A DNA stretch of 35,523 nucleotides from contig JAZQSX010000052.1 of assembly GCA_045630285.1 (NCBI GenBank), positions 1-35,523 on the forward strand. The letters run 5' to 3'. Position 1 is the first letter of the stretch; each line of letters begins with the position of its first letter. The DNA comes from RGIG3009 sp045630285 (GTDB lineage Bacteria; Bacillota; Clostridia; Oscillospirales; Acutalibacteraceae). The notes beneath the pieces are model-generated. The model had not been told where the DNA came from. It saw nothing but the letters and a program-made list of their open reading frames with translations, and made no database searches. The translations under genes were made by a program, and so were the position numbers. Positions 23,173 to 32,054 of the stretch are shown here, in pieces.

Positions 23173-24210
23173 ATGAAAATCAAAAAAATACTTGCCGCCT
23201 TTGTCGCTCTCGTCCTGTGCTTTGCCTTGTCGGCTTGCACTGCACGTCCAACCACGGCTGTGCCCGATTCCACACAGAACGAAACGACTTCATCAACAGG
23301 GGCAGGCACCGTCACCACAACGGCGCCGTCAGTGACCCCCACCCCCGATAAAACGCCGACCGGCAGCACCCCTCTTTTGTACAAGGTCACGGATGCCGAC
23401 GGTGACGTTGTTTGGCTTTTGGGATCGATCCATGCGGGTCAGGACTCCTTCTACCCCCTGCCCGACTACGTTCTGAACGCCTTCAACAGTGCCGATGCGC
23501 TGGCGGTAGAGTTTGACATCGTTGCCTTTGAAAACGATATGTCCGCCCAAATGGACGCTATGATGCAATTGATATACGTCGACGGCACCTCCATTCGCGA
23601 TCACGTTGATGAAAAGATCTACGATGATGCCGTCAAGATCCTGAAGGAAAACAACACGTATATGAGCGCCCTTGACTTGTATATTCCTTCGATGTGGTCC
23701 AGCTTCATTGACAGTCTGACCCTCGAGAAGATCGGCGCCAAGCTGGATCTCGGTGTCGATCGCCACCTTATCGACCTTGCATACAAAAAGCAGAAGCCGG
23801 TCCTCGATGTAGAATCAGCAAAACTCCAGTACGGTGTGATGGCTGAGTATTCTCCCGCCTTACAGGAGGCTTTGCTGGAGTCTTCCATTGAGGGTTACCG
23901 CAAGGCGGAAGAAAACAAAGCACAGCTCGAAGAGATGATGAACACGTGGCAGCACGGCAATGAGGACGAAATGACCGATATGGTCAAGGAGGACGTCATC
24001 TTTGAGAACGACGAGGACAAGCGCTTGTATGAAGAATACAACAACGCTATGGTCGTGGAACGTAACCTGGCAATGACCGACTATGCCGAGAACGCTCTCC
24101 GATCCGGCAAAGAGGTATTCATCTGCGTCGGCGCCGTCCACGTGGTGGGTGACGGTGCGATAGCACAGCTTCTCGAAAGCCGCGGCTACACCGTAGAGAT
24201 CGTTCACTGA
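23173..24210 (+). CDS. TraB/GumN-family lipoprotein
   Basis: A 345-residue exported lipoprotein (signal ending LSAC, Cys22), with a Thr/Pro spacer to ~65 and then a TraB/GumN (Tiki-like, EreA-related) domain. WLLGSIHAG (81-89, His87), AVEFD (Glu113) and the C-terminal CVGAVHVVGDGAIAQLL (318-334, His323) are the conserved putative metal-binding sites of the family, some of whose eukaryotic members are metalloproteases. The bacterial function is largely unknown. The ribosome site is weak (TGAGG, seven bases before the ATG). The 115 bases before it show neither promoter nor terminator, so it is probably read from the Na/Pi cotransporter promoter. Confidence 0.88.
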   Translation: MKIKKILAAFVALVLCFALSACTARPTTAVPDSTQNETTSSTGAGTVTTTAPSVTPTPDKTPTGSTPLLYKVTDADGDVVWLLGSIHAGQDSFYPLPDYVLNAFNSADALAVEFDIVAFENDMSAQMDAMMQLIYVDGTSIRDHVDEKIYDDAVKILKENNTYMSALDLYIPSMWSSFIDSLTLEKIGAKLDLGVDRHLIDLAYKKQKPVLDVESAKLQYGVMAEYSPALQEALLESSIEGYRKAEENKAQLEEMMNTWQHGNEDEMTDMVKEDVIFENDEDKRLYEEYNNAMVVERNLAMTDYAENALRSGKEVFICVGAVHVVGDGAIAQLLESRGYTVEIVH

Positions 24211-24220
24211 ATCACACAAT

Positions 24221-24259
24221 AAAAACGCCCCGAAAGGATGTCCTTTCGGGGCGTTTTCT
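24221..24259. terminator. Bidirectional terminator
   Basis: A long stem AAAACGCCCCGAAAGGA (24222-24238) with its exact complement at 24241-24257. It ends the TraB gene and the convergent M23 peptidase gene. Confidence 0.95.
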
Positions 24260-24261
24260 CA

Positions 24262-25821
24262 TTAATATTCTACGTACTTCATCGGGTCAACCAGCTGTCC
24301 GTTCAAAATCACCTCAAAATGCAGGTGTGCTCCGAAGGAGTAGCCGGTGTTGCCCACATCAGCGATATACTCGCCCTGCGCCACCTTCTGCCCTGCCTTG
24401 ACGTTCAGCGAACTGCAGTGAGCGTATCGGGTTTTGAAGCCGTTACCGTGATCGATCAGCACGTAATTGCCATAGCTGTTATGCCAACCCGCTTCGATAA
24501 CCGTACCGCCGTCCGAGGCGATGATCGGTTTACCGTGTACACGGCCGTTGGAAATATCGATCGCACCGTGGAAGCTGCCCCAGCGGGACGCAAACGGCGA
24601 GGAGATCACCTTCGTGTACGGCAGTGGCCATTTAAATTTACCCGTTGCCACGCCGTCACCGACCGCATCGTCCGGTGAACCGCCCTTGACAACCACCTCG
24701 TTTATCGGTTCCTGAATGACCCTCGTCGACTCTACGGCACGGTATTGCTCCTTGCCGTTTACGGTAATAACCTCGACCCTCACCCAGCGCTTTCCGTCTT
24801 TTCCCTTGACCTCAACACGGCTTTCGCCCGGCAAGCCTTGTGCATCCCAGCGGATCACCGTGTCATATTTCACGGTTTCCTCATATTCGATATAGTGGCT
24901 GACCTGCACCGGCAACACGTCCAGCAGTGAGGAAACTTCCGATTCCGTACTCAACACCGAGATCGGATACAACCCGTCAACGATCTCAATTTCCGCAAAA
25001 AAGCGAAGCGTCTGCGTAGGATCCTGCGTCCGTTTTGCCAGCGCCGTCGTCATCAGCTGCTCCAGGCGTTCCCGAGGCAACGCACCGTGAAACTCCCCGT
25101 TGACGTACAGCCCCGAAGCCTCTGTCAGTGAATTGCTGACACTCGCCAAAATACGGTCACTGACCTCCTGTACACCCAGCAGCTCCACGCCGGAGGCTAC
25201 CTTCAACACCATACGGGGGGAACGCTGTGCATTGAAGGAATCGTTGGCGTCGATCACCATATTCTCCACAGCGGCGATCGCCTCATTGTAGACCGATTCA
25301 TTCGCTATGTACCCCAGCGCCTCTCCGTCGTATTCCAGCGCCAGCACGAAATTCGCCTCACGCCAATAACCGATCGTACTGATCAAGATCAGTGCTGCAA
25401 CGATCGGCGCTGTGCCGTTAAACACGGCACGGAACAAAGGACGGTGGCGGCGCACCGCCATGATCGGTAAAACTGCCAATTCCCGCAGCAGCTGCAGCTT
25501 TTGTCCTTTTTCAACGCCCTGCACCCGCTGCTTGGCAACAGCGAAATCCGCACGCAGCGCACGCCATTCCTTTGCCACCCTGCGTCCGTGGCGTAAAACC
25601 AGCACATCCACGAGGCGGTAAACGAACCGCACCAACGGGCGCCACAAATGTCGGGTAAAGCGAGCAAGGGATTTTGCGCAGCGAATGGACCGCACGCCAA
25701 CGACGTAGCAAAAGCGGCAAAACTCGTCGAAAGAGTCTCGCCATTCCTCCATCGTCCGTCCCAAAAAACGAAACGGTGCCGTGCACGGCTTCGACGAAGT
25801 GCGTTGGTTGCGCCGTTTCAC
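24262..25821 (-). CDS. M23 peptidase with G5 domain
   Basis: A 519-residue peptidoglycan endopeptidase. A long basic cytoplasmic region (1-130) precedes one transmembrane helix (~133-152), so the rest is outside. An intermediate domain is followed by a G5 domain (~310-380, EYEETVKYDTVIRWD through VIQEPINEVVVKG) and a C-terminal LytM/M23 domain with zinc ligands His418 and Asp422 in FHGAIDISN, His499 or His501 in GAHLHFEV, and catalytic His468 in RYAHCS. All key residues are intact. It starts with GTG at 25821, seven bases past AAAGGAGG; an earlier GTG at 25854 would begin at the -10 box. The 130-residue Arg-rich cytoplasmic part is unusually long for this family. Confidence 0.93.
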   Translation of the reverse strand: MKRRNQRTSSKPCTAPFRFLGRTMEEWRDSFDEFCRFCYVVGVRSIRCAKSLARFTRHLWRPLVRFVYRLVDVLVLRHGRRVAKEWRALRADFAVAKQRVQGVEKGQKLQLLRELAVLPIMAVRRHRPLFRAVFNGTAPIVAALILISTIGYWREANFVLALEYDGEALGYIANESVYNEAIAAVENMVIDANDSFNAQRSPRMVLKVASGVELLGVQEVSDRILASVSNSLTEASGLYVNGEFHGALPRERLEQLMTTALAKRTQDPTQTLRFFAEIEIVDGLYPISVLSTESEVSSLLDVLPVQVSHYIEYEETVKYDTVIRWDAQGLPGESRVEVKGKDGKRWVRVEVITVNGKEQYRAVESTRVIQEPINEVVVKGGSPDDAVGDGVATGKFKWPLPYTKVISSPFASRWGSFHGAIDISNGRVHGKPIIASDGGTVIEAGWHNSYGNYVLIDHGNGFKTRYAHCSSLNVKAGQKVAQGEYIADVGNTGYSFGAHLHFEVILNGQLVDPMKYVEY

Positions 25822-25854
25822 AGCACCGCCTCCTTTCACACTCGAATTGCGCAC

Positions 25855-25883
25855 ATTATAACGGGTTTTGCCGAAAAAAGCAA
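25855..25883 (-). promoter_or_regulatory. Promoter of the M23/G5 gene
   Basis: Minus-strand TTGCTT (25878-25883), a 17-base spacer and a perfect TATAAT (25855-25860). No clear terminator follows luxS, so some read-through from rluA-luxS is also possible. Confidence 0.65.
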
Positions 25884-25959
25884 GTAAAGTTGGAAAGGGT
25901 TGGTCAATTTGCCGCTATTTTATCAAAAATACGGCCTGTTATTTCAAAATATTGACTTA

Positions 25960-26418
25960 TCAGTCAGGGTATACCAGCCGTCTCGGCGTCCACGCCTCCA
26001 ACGCTTTGACCTGCGCAGCGGCATAGGCACGTGCGCCGTCAAGGTCGTGCTCCAGGTAGTTGCCGCACTCCCGTTTCGACGCCCCCGGAATCTCTCCCTC
26101 ATACGCCACAATAAACTTAAGCGTCTCCTGCGTCAGCGCAATGACCTGCTCCTCCGTCATACCCCGTGTGAGGAAATAAAAGCCCGTGCGGCAGCCCATC
26201 GGGCCGAAGTAAATGATCTGATCCTCATACTTGCTGTTACGCACGTAGGTTGCAAACAAATGCTCCAGCGTGTGCATCGCCGCCACCTCCAGAAACGGCG
26301 GGGTGTTGGGATGCACGAAACGCAGATCGTACGTCGTCACGTCGCCGTCCACACGGGAGGTGTACAATCCCGGCGTCAGGGTGTCGTGATTGATGCGAAA
26401 GCTTTGAATGGTTTTCAT
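25960..26418 (-). CDS. luxS: S-ribosylhomocysteine lyase
   Basis: Cleaves S-ribosylhomocysteine to homocysteine and DPD, the precursor of autoinducer-2, as part of the activated methyl cycle. The 152-residue protein has the metal site His49 and His53 in HTLEHLFA and Cys118 in ECGNYLEHDL, plus the catalytic Cys76 in GPMGCRTGFY. Its ATG overlaps the TGA of the RluA gene (ATGA at 26415-26418), and GGAGG lies seven bases before it. Expected partners such as a SAH nucleosidase or methionine genes are not adjacent, although methionyl-tRNA synthetase lies just beyond rluA on the other strand. Confidence 0.97.
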   Translation of the reverse strand: MKTIQSFRINHDTLTPGLYTSRVDGDVTTYDLRFVHPNTPPFLEVAAMHTLEHLFATYVRNSKYEDQIIYFGPMGCRTGFYFLTRGMTEEQVIALTQETLKFIVAYEGEIPGASKRECGNYLEHDLDGARAYAAAQVKALEAWTPRRLVYPD

Positions 26419-27299
26419 AACAATTCCTCCAATCCGTGCGTGCGCAAGCACGCTGCCATGTCCTCGGGTAAGGGGCTCGTCAATACCAACCGCTCCCCCG
26501 TCAACGGATGCGTAAAGGTCATTTCACAGCAGTGTAACCCGTGTCTGGGAAGCACCGTCTCGTCGGTTCCGTACATTGTGTCCCCGGCCAGCGGATGTCC
26601 GAGCCACGCCATATGCACACGGATCTGGTGAGTACGCCCCGTTTCCAACCGCAAGCGTACCAGCGTGATCTCGCCGTCGGTGCCGAGCGCCTCGTAATGC
26701 GTCACACTCTCCTTGCCGCCCTCGCCCACTTCACGGGTAATACAGCAGCCTTCCTTGACACGGATCGGCTGATCCACCGTACCCTGCCCGTGCAGCTCAC
26801 CCAATACAATGGCGAGATAGGTTTTTTCGGCCTTATGCGTCAAGGCGTAGGCGATATGCGCATTTTTGGCAGCAAGAAGCAGACCGCTCGTATTGCGATC
26901 CAAGCGATTGACGGGACGAAAAGAATGCGGCTGCCCCTGACGGCGATAGTATCCTACCACTGCATTGGCCAACGTCGGTTCCGGTTTTCCGGCCGACGGA
27001 TGCACCGCCAGATACGGCGGCTTGTCCACCACCAGCAGCGACTCGTCCTCATAGGCAACCGACAGCGGCAGGTCCGATTCCTCGATCCGCACCGCATCCT
27101 CCGGGAAGCGCAGGCACAGCCGCTCGCCGGCGTTGATCCGATCAATGCTGCGCCGCTTCTCGCCGTCTACCGTGATGCCGCTGTCCTGATGCTTGAGACG
27201 CACCACCATACGCCACGAAAAACCGCACCCCTGCCTCAGAAAGGTCTGCACCGAAGCGCCGTCATATTCAGTTGGTACTGTAAAAAATAACGTTTCCAT
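26415..27299 (-). CDS. RluA-family rRNA/tRNA pseudouridine synthase
   Basis: Converts uridine to pseudouridine in structured RNA. The 294-residue protein has a short N-terminal S4-like part (to ~70) and a catalytic domain with RPVNRLDRNTSGLLL, where Asp134 is the nucleophile, then KTYLAIV and GRTHQIRVHMAWLGHPLAGD. The exact RNA site (RluC/RluD-like) cannot be told from this. The ATG at 27299 has no clear ribosome site and lies seven bases past a perfect TATAAT, suggesting a leaderless message or a very short leader. Translation of luxS downstream is coupled by a 4-base overlap. Confidence 0.93.
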   Translation of the reverse strand: METLFFTVPTEYDGASVQTFLRQGCGFSWRMVVRLKHQDSGITVDGEKRRSIDRINAGERLCLRFPEDAVRIEESDLPLSVAYEDESLLVVDKPPYLAVHPSAGKPEPTLANAVVGYYRRQGQPHSFRPVNRLDRNTSGLLLAAKNAHIAYALTHKAEKTYLAIVLGELHGQGTVDQPIRVKEGCCITREVGEGGKESVTHYEALGTDGEITLVRLRLETGRTHQIRVHMAWLGHPLAGDTMYGTDETVLPRHGLHCCEMTFTHPLTGERLVLTSPLPEDMAACLRTHGLEELL

Positions 27300-27306
27300 A
27301 CCACTT

Positions 27307-27335
27307 ATTATACGAACTTTGCCGTCAAATTGCAA
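27307..27335 (-). promoter_or_regulatory. Promoter of rluA-type gene and luxS
   Basis: Minus-strand TTGCAA (27330-27335), a 17-base spacer and TATAAT (27307-27312). The predicted transcription start coincides with the first codon. Confidence 0.7.
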
Positions 27336-27353
27336 GTTCCTGTGCGGAAAGAC

Positions 27354-27381
27354 TTGTTTTTTTGCAAAAATCTGCTAAAAT
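27354..27381 (+). promoter_or_regulatory. Promoter of metG
   Basis: TTGTTT (27354-27359), a 16-base spacer and TAAAAT (27376-27381) with extended TGC. The leader is only ~25-30 bases, too short for a T-box. Confidence 0.55.
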
Positions 27382-27414
27382 ATATAAGATACCATTATAG
27401 GAGGGTTCCGGAAC

Positions 27415-29352
27415 ATGGAAAACAACAAGTTTTATCTGACCACTGCCATCGCCTACACCTCGCGCAAGCCGCATATCGGCAACGCCTACGACATCGTCCT
27501 GGCGGATATGATCGCGCGGTATAAGCGAATGCAGGGGTACGACGTGTATTTCCTGACCGGCTCCGACGAACACGGCCAGAAGATTCAGCAATACGCTGAG
27601 GAGCAGGGCATCTCCCCCAAGGAGTACGTCGACGGCATCTCGCAGCAGATCAAAGACGTGTGGAACAAGCTTAATACGTCCTACGACCGTTTCATCCGCA
27701 CCACCGATGACGATCACGAATCGGCGGTACAAGCGATCTTTAAGAAGCTGTATGAGCAGGGCGATATTTACAAGGGTAAGTATGAAGGTAAATATTGCGT
27801 TCCCTGCGAGTCCTTCTTCACCCCCTCGCAGCTCAAGGACGGCAAATGCCCCGACTGCGGCCGTGATGTCATCGACGCCAGCGAAGAGGCGTATTTCCTG
27901 CGGCTGTCAAAGTATCAGGATCGCCTGCTGCAGTATTTTGAGGAGCATCCCGATTTCATTCAGCCGGAGTCCCGCCGCAACGAGATGATCAACAATTTCT
28001 TAAAGCCGGGTCTGTCCGATCTGTGCGTCTCCCGCTCCACCTTCACCTGGGGTATTCCCGTGTCCTTTGATCCGAAGCACGTCACCTACGTGTGGTTGGA
28101 TGCGCTGTCCAACTATATCACCGGCATCGGCTATCATCCCGACGGCAGCACCGACCGTTTTGAGGCGAACTGGCCGGCGGATCTGCATGTCATCGGTAAG
28201 GATATCGTGCGTTTCCACACCATTTATTGGCCGATCATTCTGATGGCACTGGGTCTGCCGCTGCCGAAGAAGGTATTGGGTCATCCGTGGCTGCTGTCCG
28301 GTGAGGACAAGATGAGCAAATCCCGTGGCAACGTACTGTACGCCGACGAGCTGGCCGACCGCTTTGGTACCGATGCGGTGCGCTATTATCTGCTTTCGCA
28401 GATCCCCTTTGCGCAGGACGGCACCATCACGCTGGAAAGCTTCCTCAATCTGTACAACGCCGATCTTGCCAACACACTGGGTAACCTTGTCAACCGCAGC
28501 ATTGCGATGACCAATAAGTATTTCGGCGGCACGGTCTGCAAGACGGACGTGGTCGCTTCCGAGGCGGATGCCGATCTCATCGCCACGGCACAGAAGGCGA
28601 TCGCCGCCTATGCTGAGAAAATGGATCAGTACCACAACGCCGAGGCGTTGGCGGCGGTGATGACGCTTGCCAAGCGCTGCAACAAATATATTGACGAGAC
28701 CACCCCGTGGGCGCTCGCCAAAGACGAAGCTGCCAAGGGTCAGCTCGAAACCGTGTTGTACAATCTCTTGGAGTGCATCCGTCTGCTGACGGTGTGCCTG
28801 CGTCCCTCCCTGCCGGAAACCACCGATCGTATGGCGGCACAGATGAACCTGACAGCAGACGATCTGACGCTGGAAGCGTTGCAGTTCGGCGCCCGTACCA
28901 CCTATACGGTCGGTACGCCCGAGCCGCTGTTCGCTCGTATTGACGTAGAAAAAACGTTGGCCGAGGAGGCAGAAAAGGCCGCTGCAGCCGCCGCTGAGGA
29001 AGAAGCTGCGGAAAATGTCGCCTTCCTTGACGAGATCACCATCGACGAGTTTGCCAAGGTCGATCTGCGTGTGGCACGTGTGGTGGATTGCGAACCGATC
29101 AAGAAGGCGAAAAAGCTGCTGAAGCTGACACTGGATGACGGCAGCGGTACGCCTCGCACGGTTGCTTCGGGTATCGCCTTGTGGTACACTCCCGAAGATC
29201 TCAAAGGCCGCCAGGTCATCGTAGTCGCCAACCTCAAGCCCGCTACGCTGTGCGGTGTGGAAAGCTGTGGTATGATCCTCGCTGCCGACGACGGCGATGC
29301 CGCCCGTGTGCTCTTTGTCGACGGACTGAAGCCCGGCAGCCGTATTCACTAA
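27415..29352 (+). CDS. metG: Methionine--tRNA ligase
   Basis: Charges tRNA-Met with methionine. The 645-residue protein has the HIGH-type motif PHIGNAY (19-25), a zinc knuckle with Cys128, Cys131, Cys145 and Cys148, and KMSKS at 299-303. An anticodon-binding helical domain follows, then an Ala/Glu-rich linker (~525-540) and a C-terminal EMAPII-like tRNA-binding domain (~545-645, DLRVARVVDCEPIKKAKKLL). This is the long, dimerising form usual in Bacillota. AGGAGG lies before the ATG. It is followed by a terminator and a TatD gene, a common order in the phylum. Confidence 0.98.
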   Translation: MENNKFYLTTAIAYTSRKPHIGNAYDIVLADMIARYKRMQGYDVYFLTGSDEHGQKIQQYAEEQGISPKEYVDGISQQIKDVWNKLNTSYDRFIRTTDDDHESAVQAIFKKLYEQGDIYKGKYEGKYCVPCESFFTPSQLKDGKCPDCGRDVIDASEEAYFLRLSKYQDRLLQYFEEHPDFIQPESRRNEMINNFLKPGLSDLCVSRSTFTWGIPVSFDPKHVTYVWLDALSNYITGIGYHPDGSTDRFEANWPADLHVIGKDIVRFHTIYWPIILMALGLPLPKKVLGHPWLLSGEDKMSKSRGNVLYADELADRFGTDAVRYYLLSQIPFAQDGTITLESFLNLYNADLANTLGNLVNRSIAMTNKYFGGTVCKTDVVASEADADLIATAQKAIAAYAEKMDQYHNAEALAAVMTLAKRCNKYIDETTPWALAKDEAAKGQLETVLYNLLECIRLLTVCLRPSLPETTDRMAAQMNLTADDLTLEALQFGARTTYTVGTPEPLFARIDVEKTLAEEAEKAAAAAAEEEAAENVAFLDEITIDEFAKVDLRVARVVDCEPIKKAKKLLKLTLDDGSGTPRTVASGIALWYTPEDLKGRQVIVVANLKPATLCGVESCGMILAADDGDAARVLFVDGLKPGSRIH

Positions 29353-29361
29353 ACACGACCC

Positions 29362-29391
29362 AAGGGGATGCCGCAAGGTATCCCCTTTTTC
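29362..29391 (+). terminator. Terminator between metG and tatD
   Basis: Stem AAGGGGATGCC (29362-29372) pairs with 29377-29387, including one G-U pair, around a GCAA tetraloop, followed by T5. The tatD ribosome site starts at once after it, so this may only reduce read-through. Confidence 0.75.
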
Positions 29392-29404
29392 AGGAGATTT
29401 TGCC

Positions 29405-30169
29405 ATGCCTATCTTTGATTCTCACGCCCATTATCTGGACGGCCGTTTCGACGACGACCGTGAAATACTGTTGTCCTCGCTGTTAAGCCACGACGTGTGC
29501 GGCATTATCGAAAACGGCACGACCGCCGCCGATTCGCACGAAGCGATCGCTCTCGCTCACCGTCACGCCGGCGTGTGGGCGGCCGTCGGCATCCACCCGG
29601 GCGAAGCCGCCGATGCCGTCCAAGGCGATCTCGCCGTTTTGGAGCAGCTTGCCGCCGATGAAAAGGCCGTAGCGATTGGTGAGATCGGTCTGGATTATCA
29701 TTACGAGGATTGCTGTCCCCGTGAGACGCAGCAATACTGGTTCCGTGCACAGCTGGAGCTGGCAAATCGCTTGACGCTGCCCGTCGTGGTGCACGACCGC
29801 GAGGCACACGAGGACACCCTCCGCTTCTTGCAGGAATACCGTCCTGCCGGCGTGGTGCACTGCTTTTCCGGTAGCGTAGAAATGGCACGTGAGCTGTTAA
29901 AGCTGGGCCTGTATATCGGCATCGGCGGCGTTGTCACCTTCAAAAACGCCCGCAAGACCGTCGAGGTGGCTGCCGAGCTTCCGTTGGATCGTTTGTTGCT
30001 GGAAACCGACGCCCCCTACCTGGCACCCGTTCCCCTGCGTGGTCAGCGCTGCGATTCTTCGATGATCCGCTACACCGCCGATACCATTGCCGCTTTGCGT
30101 GGTATTTCCACCGAAGAATTGTTGGATATCACCACCGAAAACGCCCGGCGGTTATATCATCTCGCATAA
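29405..30169 (+). CDS. tatD: TatD-family metal-dependent DNase
   Basis: A 254-residue metal-dependent hydrolase with a TIM-barrel fold; TatD relatives degrade DNA from 3' ends and also act as D-aminoacyl-tRNA deacylases. The metal ligands are visible: SHAHYLD (His7, His9), GEIGLDYHY (Glu), VVVHDRE (His), VVHCFSG (His) and ETDAPYLAP (Asp). The start follows AGGAG. It lies 52 bases after metG, with a hairpin between, and no separate promoter is visible, so it is probably expressed by partial read-through from metG. Confidence 0.94.
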   Translation: MPIFDSHAHYLDGRFDDDREILLSSLLSHDVCGIIENGTTAADSHEAIALAHRHAGVWAAVGIHPGEAADAVQGDLAVLEQLAADEKAVAIGEIGLDYHYEDCCPRETQQYWFRAQLELANRLTLPVVVHDREAHEDTLRFLQEYRPAGVVHCFSGSVEMARELLKLGLYIGIGGVVTFKNARKTVEVAAELPLDRLLLETDAPYLAPVPLRGQRCDSSMIRYTADTIAALRGISTEELLDITTENARRLYHLA

Positions 30170-30174
30170 TGCAC

Positions 30175-30204
30175 AAGGAGCAGGCATCGCTTGCTCCTTT
30201 TTTG
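30175..30204 (+). terminator. Terminator of tatD
   Basis: Stem AAGGAGCA (30175-30182) with its complement at 30192-30199 and a T6 run. Confidence 0.8.
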
Positions 30205-30228
30205 TCGCAATCCCCCGATACACGCCCC

Positions 30229-30257
30229 TTGCATTTTGAGGAAGAAATTGGTATACT
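30229..30257 (+). promoter_or_regulatory. Promoter of phosphoglucomutase gene
   Basis: TTGCAT (30229-30234), a 17-base spacer and TATACT (30252-30257) with an extended TGG. A second -10-like TATAAT at 30263 has no matching -35 box. Confidence 0.65.
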
Positions 30258-30292
30258 AATATTATAATTAGACGAGGAAAGGATGCTTGACC

Positions 30293-32008
30293 ATGACTGT
30301 TGCTGAAAAATACGCCCTGTGGCTGAACCGTGCGGTGGACGATCCCGATCTGATTCCCGATCTGAAAGCCATTGCTGAGGACGACAACGAGATCAACGAG
30401 CGCTTCTACCGTGAACTGGAATTCGGCACGGCAGGTCTGCGCGGCGTGATCGGTGCGGGCGACAACCGCATGAATATCTACACCGTGCGCAAAGCAACGC
30501 AGGGTCTTGCCGATTACCTCAACCATCGTTACGAAACCGCCCGTGTGGCGATCTGCTTTGATTCACGTATCAAATCCGATCTATTCGCTTTTGAAGCGGC
30601 CCGTGTGCTGGCGGGCAACGGCATTGCCGTCAGCCTGTTTGAGGAGCTTCAGCCCGTGCCGGTGCTATCCTTCGCCGTGCGTGAATTGCAGTGTCAGGCG
30701 GGTATCATGGTCACCGCCAGTCATAACCCCGCCAAATACAACGGTTATAAATGCTACGGCTCGGAAGGCTTCCAGATGACGGATGATGACGCCAACGCCG
30801 TCACCGAATACATTCGTCGTGTCGATATGTTTGACGGCATCAAGCTGGCCGATTTTGAAACAGCCGTGAACAGCGGCAGCATCACCATGGTCGGCACCGA
30901 TCTGGTGGACAAATATCTCGACCGTGTTGCCGAGCAGCAGATCAATCCCGGAGTTTGCGCCAAGGGCGGCTTCAAGGTCATCTACACGCCGCTCAACGGT
31001 GCGGGCAACAAGCCGGTGCGTGCGATCCTCGACCGCATCGGTCTGTCACAGGTCGTCATTGTTCCTGAGCAGGAAAAGCCCGACGGCAACTTCCCCACTG
31101 CTCCCTATCCGAACCCTGAAATCCGTCAGGCGTTCACCTGTGCCTTAAAGCTGGCTGACACCGTCAAGCCGGATCTGCTTTTGGCCACCGACCCCGACTG
31201 TGACCGTGTCGGTATTGCCGTCCGTCAGGATAATGATTACGTCCTGCTGACAGGCAACGAAACCGGCTGTTTGCTGCTCGAGTATATTCTCTCCTGCCGC
31301 CGTGCCAACGGCACCCTGCCGGAAGCACCGGTCGTTGTCAAAACCATTGTCACCTCCGATCTTGCCACCCGTATCGCTGAAAAATACGGCTGTGAAATGC
31401 GTGAAGTGCTGACCGGCTTCAAGTATATCGGCGAACAGATCGGCGAACTGGAAGCGGCAGGACATCCCGAGCGCTATCAGCTCGGCTTTGAAGAAAGCTA
31501 CGGCTATCTTGCCGGCACGCACGCCCGTGATAAGGACGCCGTCGTCGCCTCCATGCTGATCTGTGAAATGGCGGCGTATTATGCCGATCGTGGGCAATCG
31601 CTTCTGGATATTCTTCGCCGTCTGTGTGAGGAACACGGCGTGTATTGCCACAAGCTGGTCAATGTCCAGTTTGAGGGCGCTCAAGGCATGATCGCCATGG
31701 ATAACCTGATGACCTCCCTGCGTGAGACGCCGCCGACTGCGATCGCCGGTCTCAAGGTGCTCGGCATTGCCGACTATCAGCTTTCCGAGCGTCGCACGGC
31801 GGACGGCGAAGTCAAACCGATCCACCTGCCGAAATCCAACGTGCTTTCCTATGAACTGGAAAATCACAACGGTCTCATCGTTCGCCCCTCCGGCACCGAG
31901 CCAAAGATCAAGGGCTATGTGACCGCTACGGGTGCTACCCCCGAAAAAGCCGCTGAGGTCGCTGCCACACTGGTTGCCGAAACCGAAGCACTCCTCTCGG
32001 CAAAATAA
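30293..32008 (+). CDS. pgcA: Alpha-phosphoglucomutase / phosphomannomutase
   Basis: Interconverts glucose 1- and 6-phosphate (or the mannose pair), linking glycolysis with glycogen and wall-sugar synthesis. The 571-residue protein has the four domains of the alpha-D-phosphohexomutase family: the phosphoserine loop TASHNP (Ser143), the metal loop TDPDCDR (Asp300, Asp302, Asp304), the sugar loop GFEESYGYL and the phosphate loop RPSGTEPK. Length and the ELEFGTAGLRG start match the PgcA type of Bacillota. The ATG at 30293 was chosen over a TTG at 30287 because AAAGGA is better spaced. It is a single-gene unit with its own promoter and terminator. Confidence 0.95.
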   Translation: MTVAEKYALWLNRAVDDPDLIPDLKAIAEDDNEINERFYRELEFGTAGLRGVIGAGDNRMNIYTVRKATQGLADYLNHRYETARVAICFDSRIKSDLFAFEAARVLAGNGIAVSLFEELQPVPVLSFAVRELQCQAGIMVTASHNPAKYNGYKCYGSEGFQMTDDDANAVTEYIRRVDMFDGIKLADFETAVNSGSITMVGTDLVDKYLDRVAEQQINPGVCAKGGFKVIYTPLNGAGNKPVRAILDRIGLSQVVIVPEQEKPDGNFPTAPYPNPEIRQAFTCALKLADTVKPDLLLATDPDCDRVGIAVRQDNDYVLLTGNETGCLLLEYILSCRRANGTLPEAPVVVKTIVTSDLATRIAEKYGCEMREVLTGFKYIGEQIGELEAAGHPERYQLGFEESYGYLAGTHARDKDAVVASMLICEMAAYYADRGQSLLDILRRLCEEHGVYCHKLVNVQFEGAQGMIAMDNLMTSLRETPPTAIAGLKVLGIADYQLSERRTADGEVKPIHLPKSNVLSYELENHNGLIVRPSGTEPKIKGYVTATGATPEKAAEVAATLVAETEALLSAK

Positions 32009-32010
32009 AT

Positions 32011-32054
32011 AAAAAAAGATGCGCCTGCGAAGGGATTTCGCAGGCGCAATTTTT
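32011..32054. terminator. Bidirectional terminator
   Basis: A 12-base-pair stem TGCGCCTGCGAA (32020-32031) with its complement at 32037-32048, an A7 run on one side and T5 on the other. It separates the convergent phosphoglucomutase and MFS genes. Confidence 0.93.

Noticed and set aside
27336..27414. T-box leader upstream of metG
   Set aside because: The leader after the predicted promoter is only ~25-30 bases, with no T-box sequence or terminator hairpin.
28000..29406. Long minus-strand open frame opposite metG
   Set aside because: metG is certain on the plus strand; the antisense frame lacks start signals and family features.
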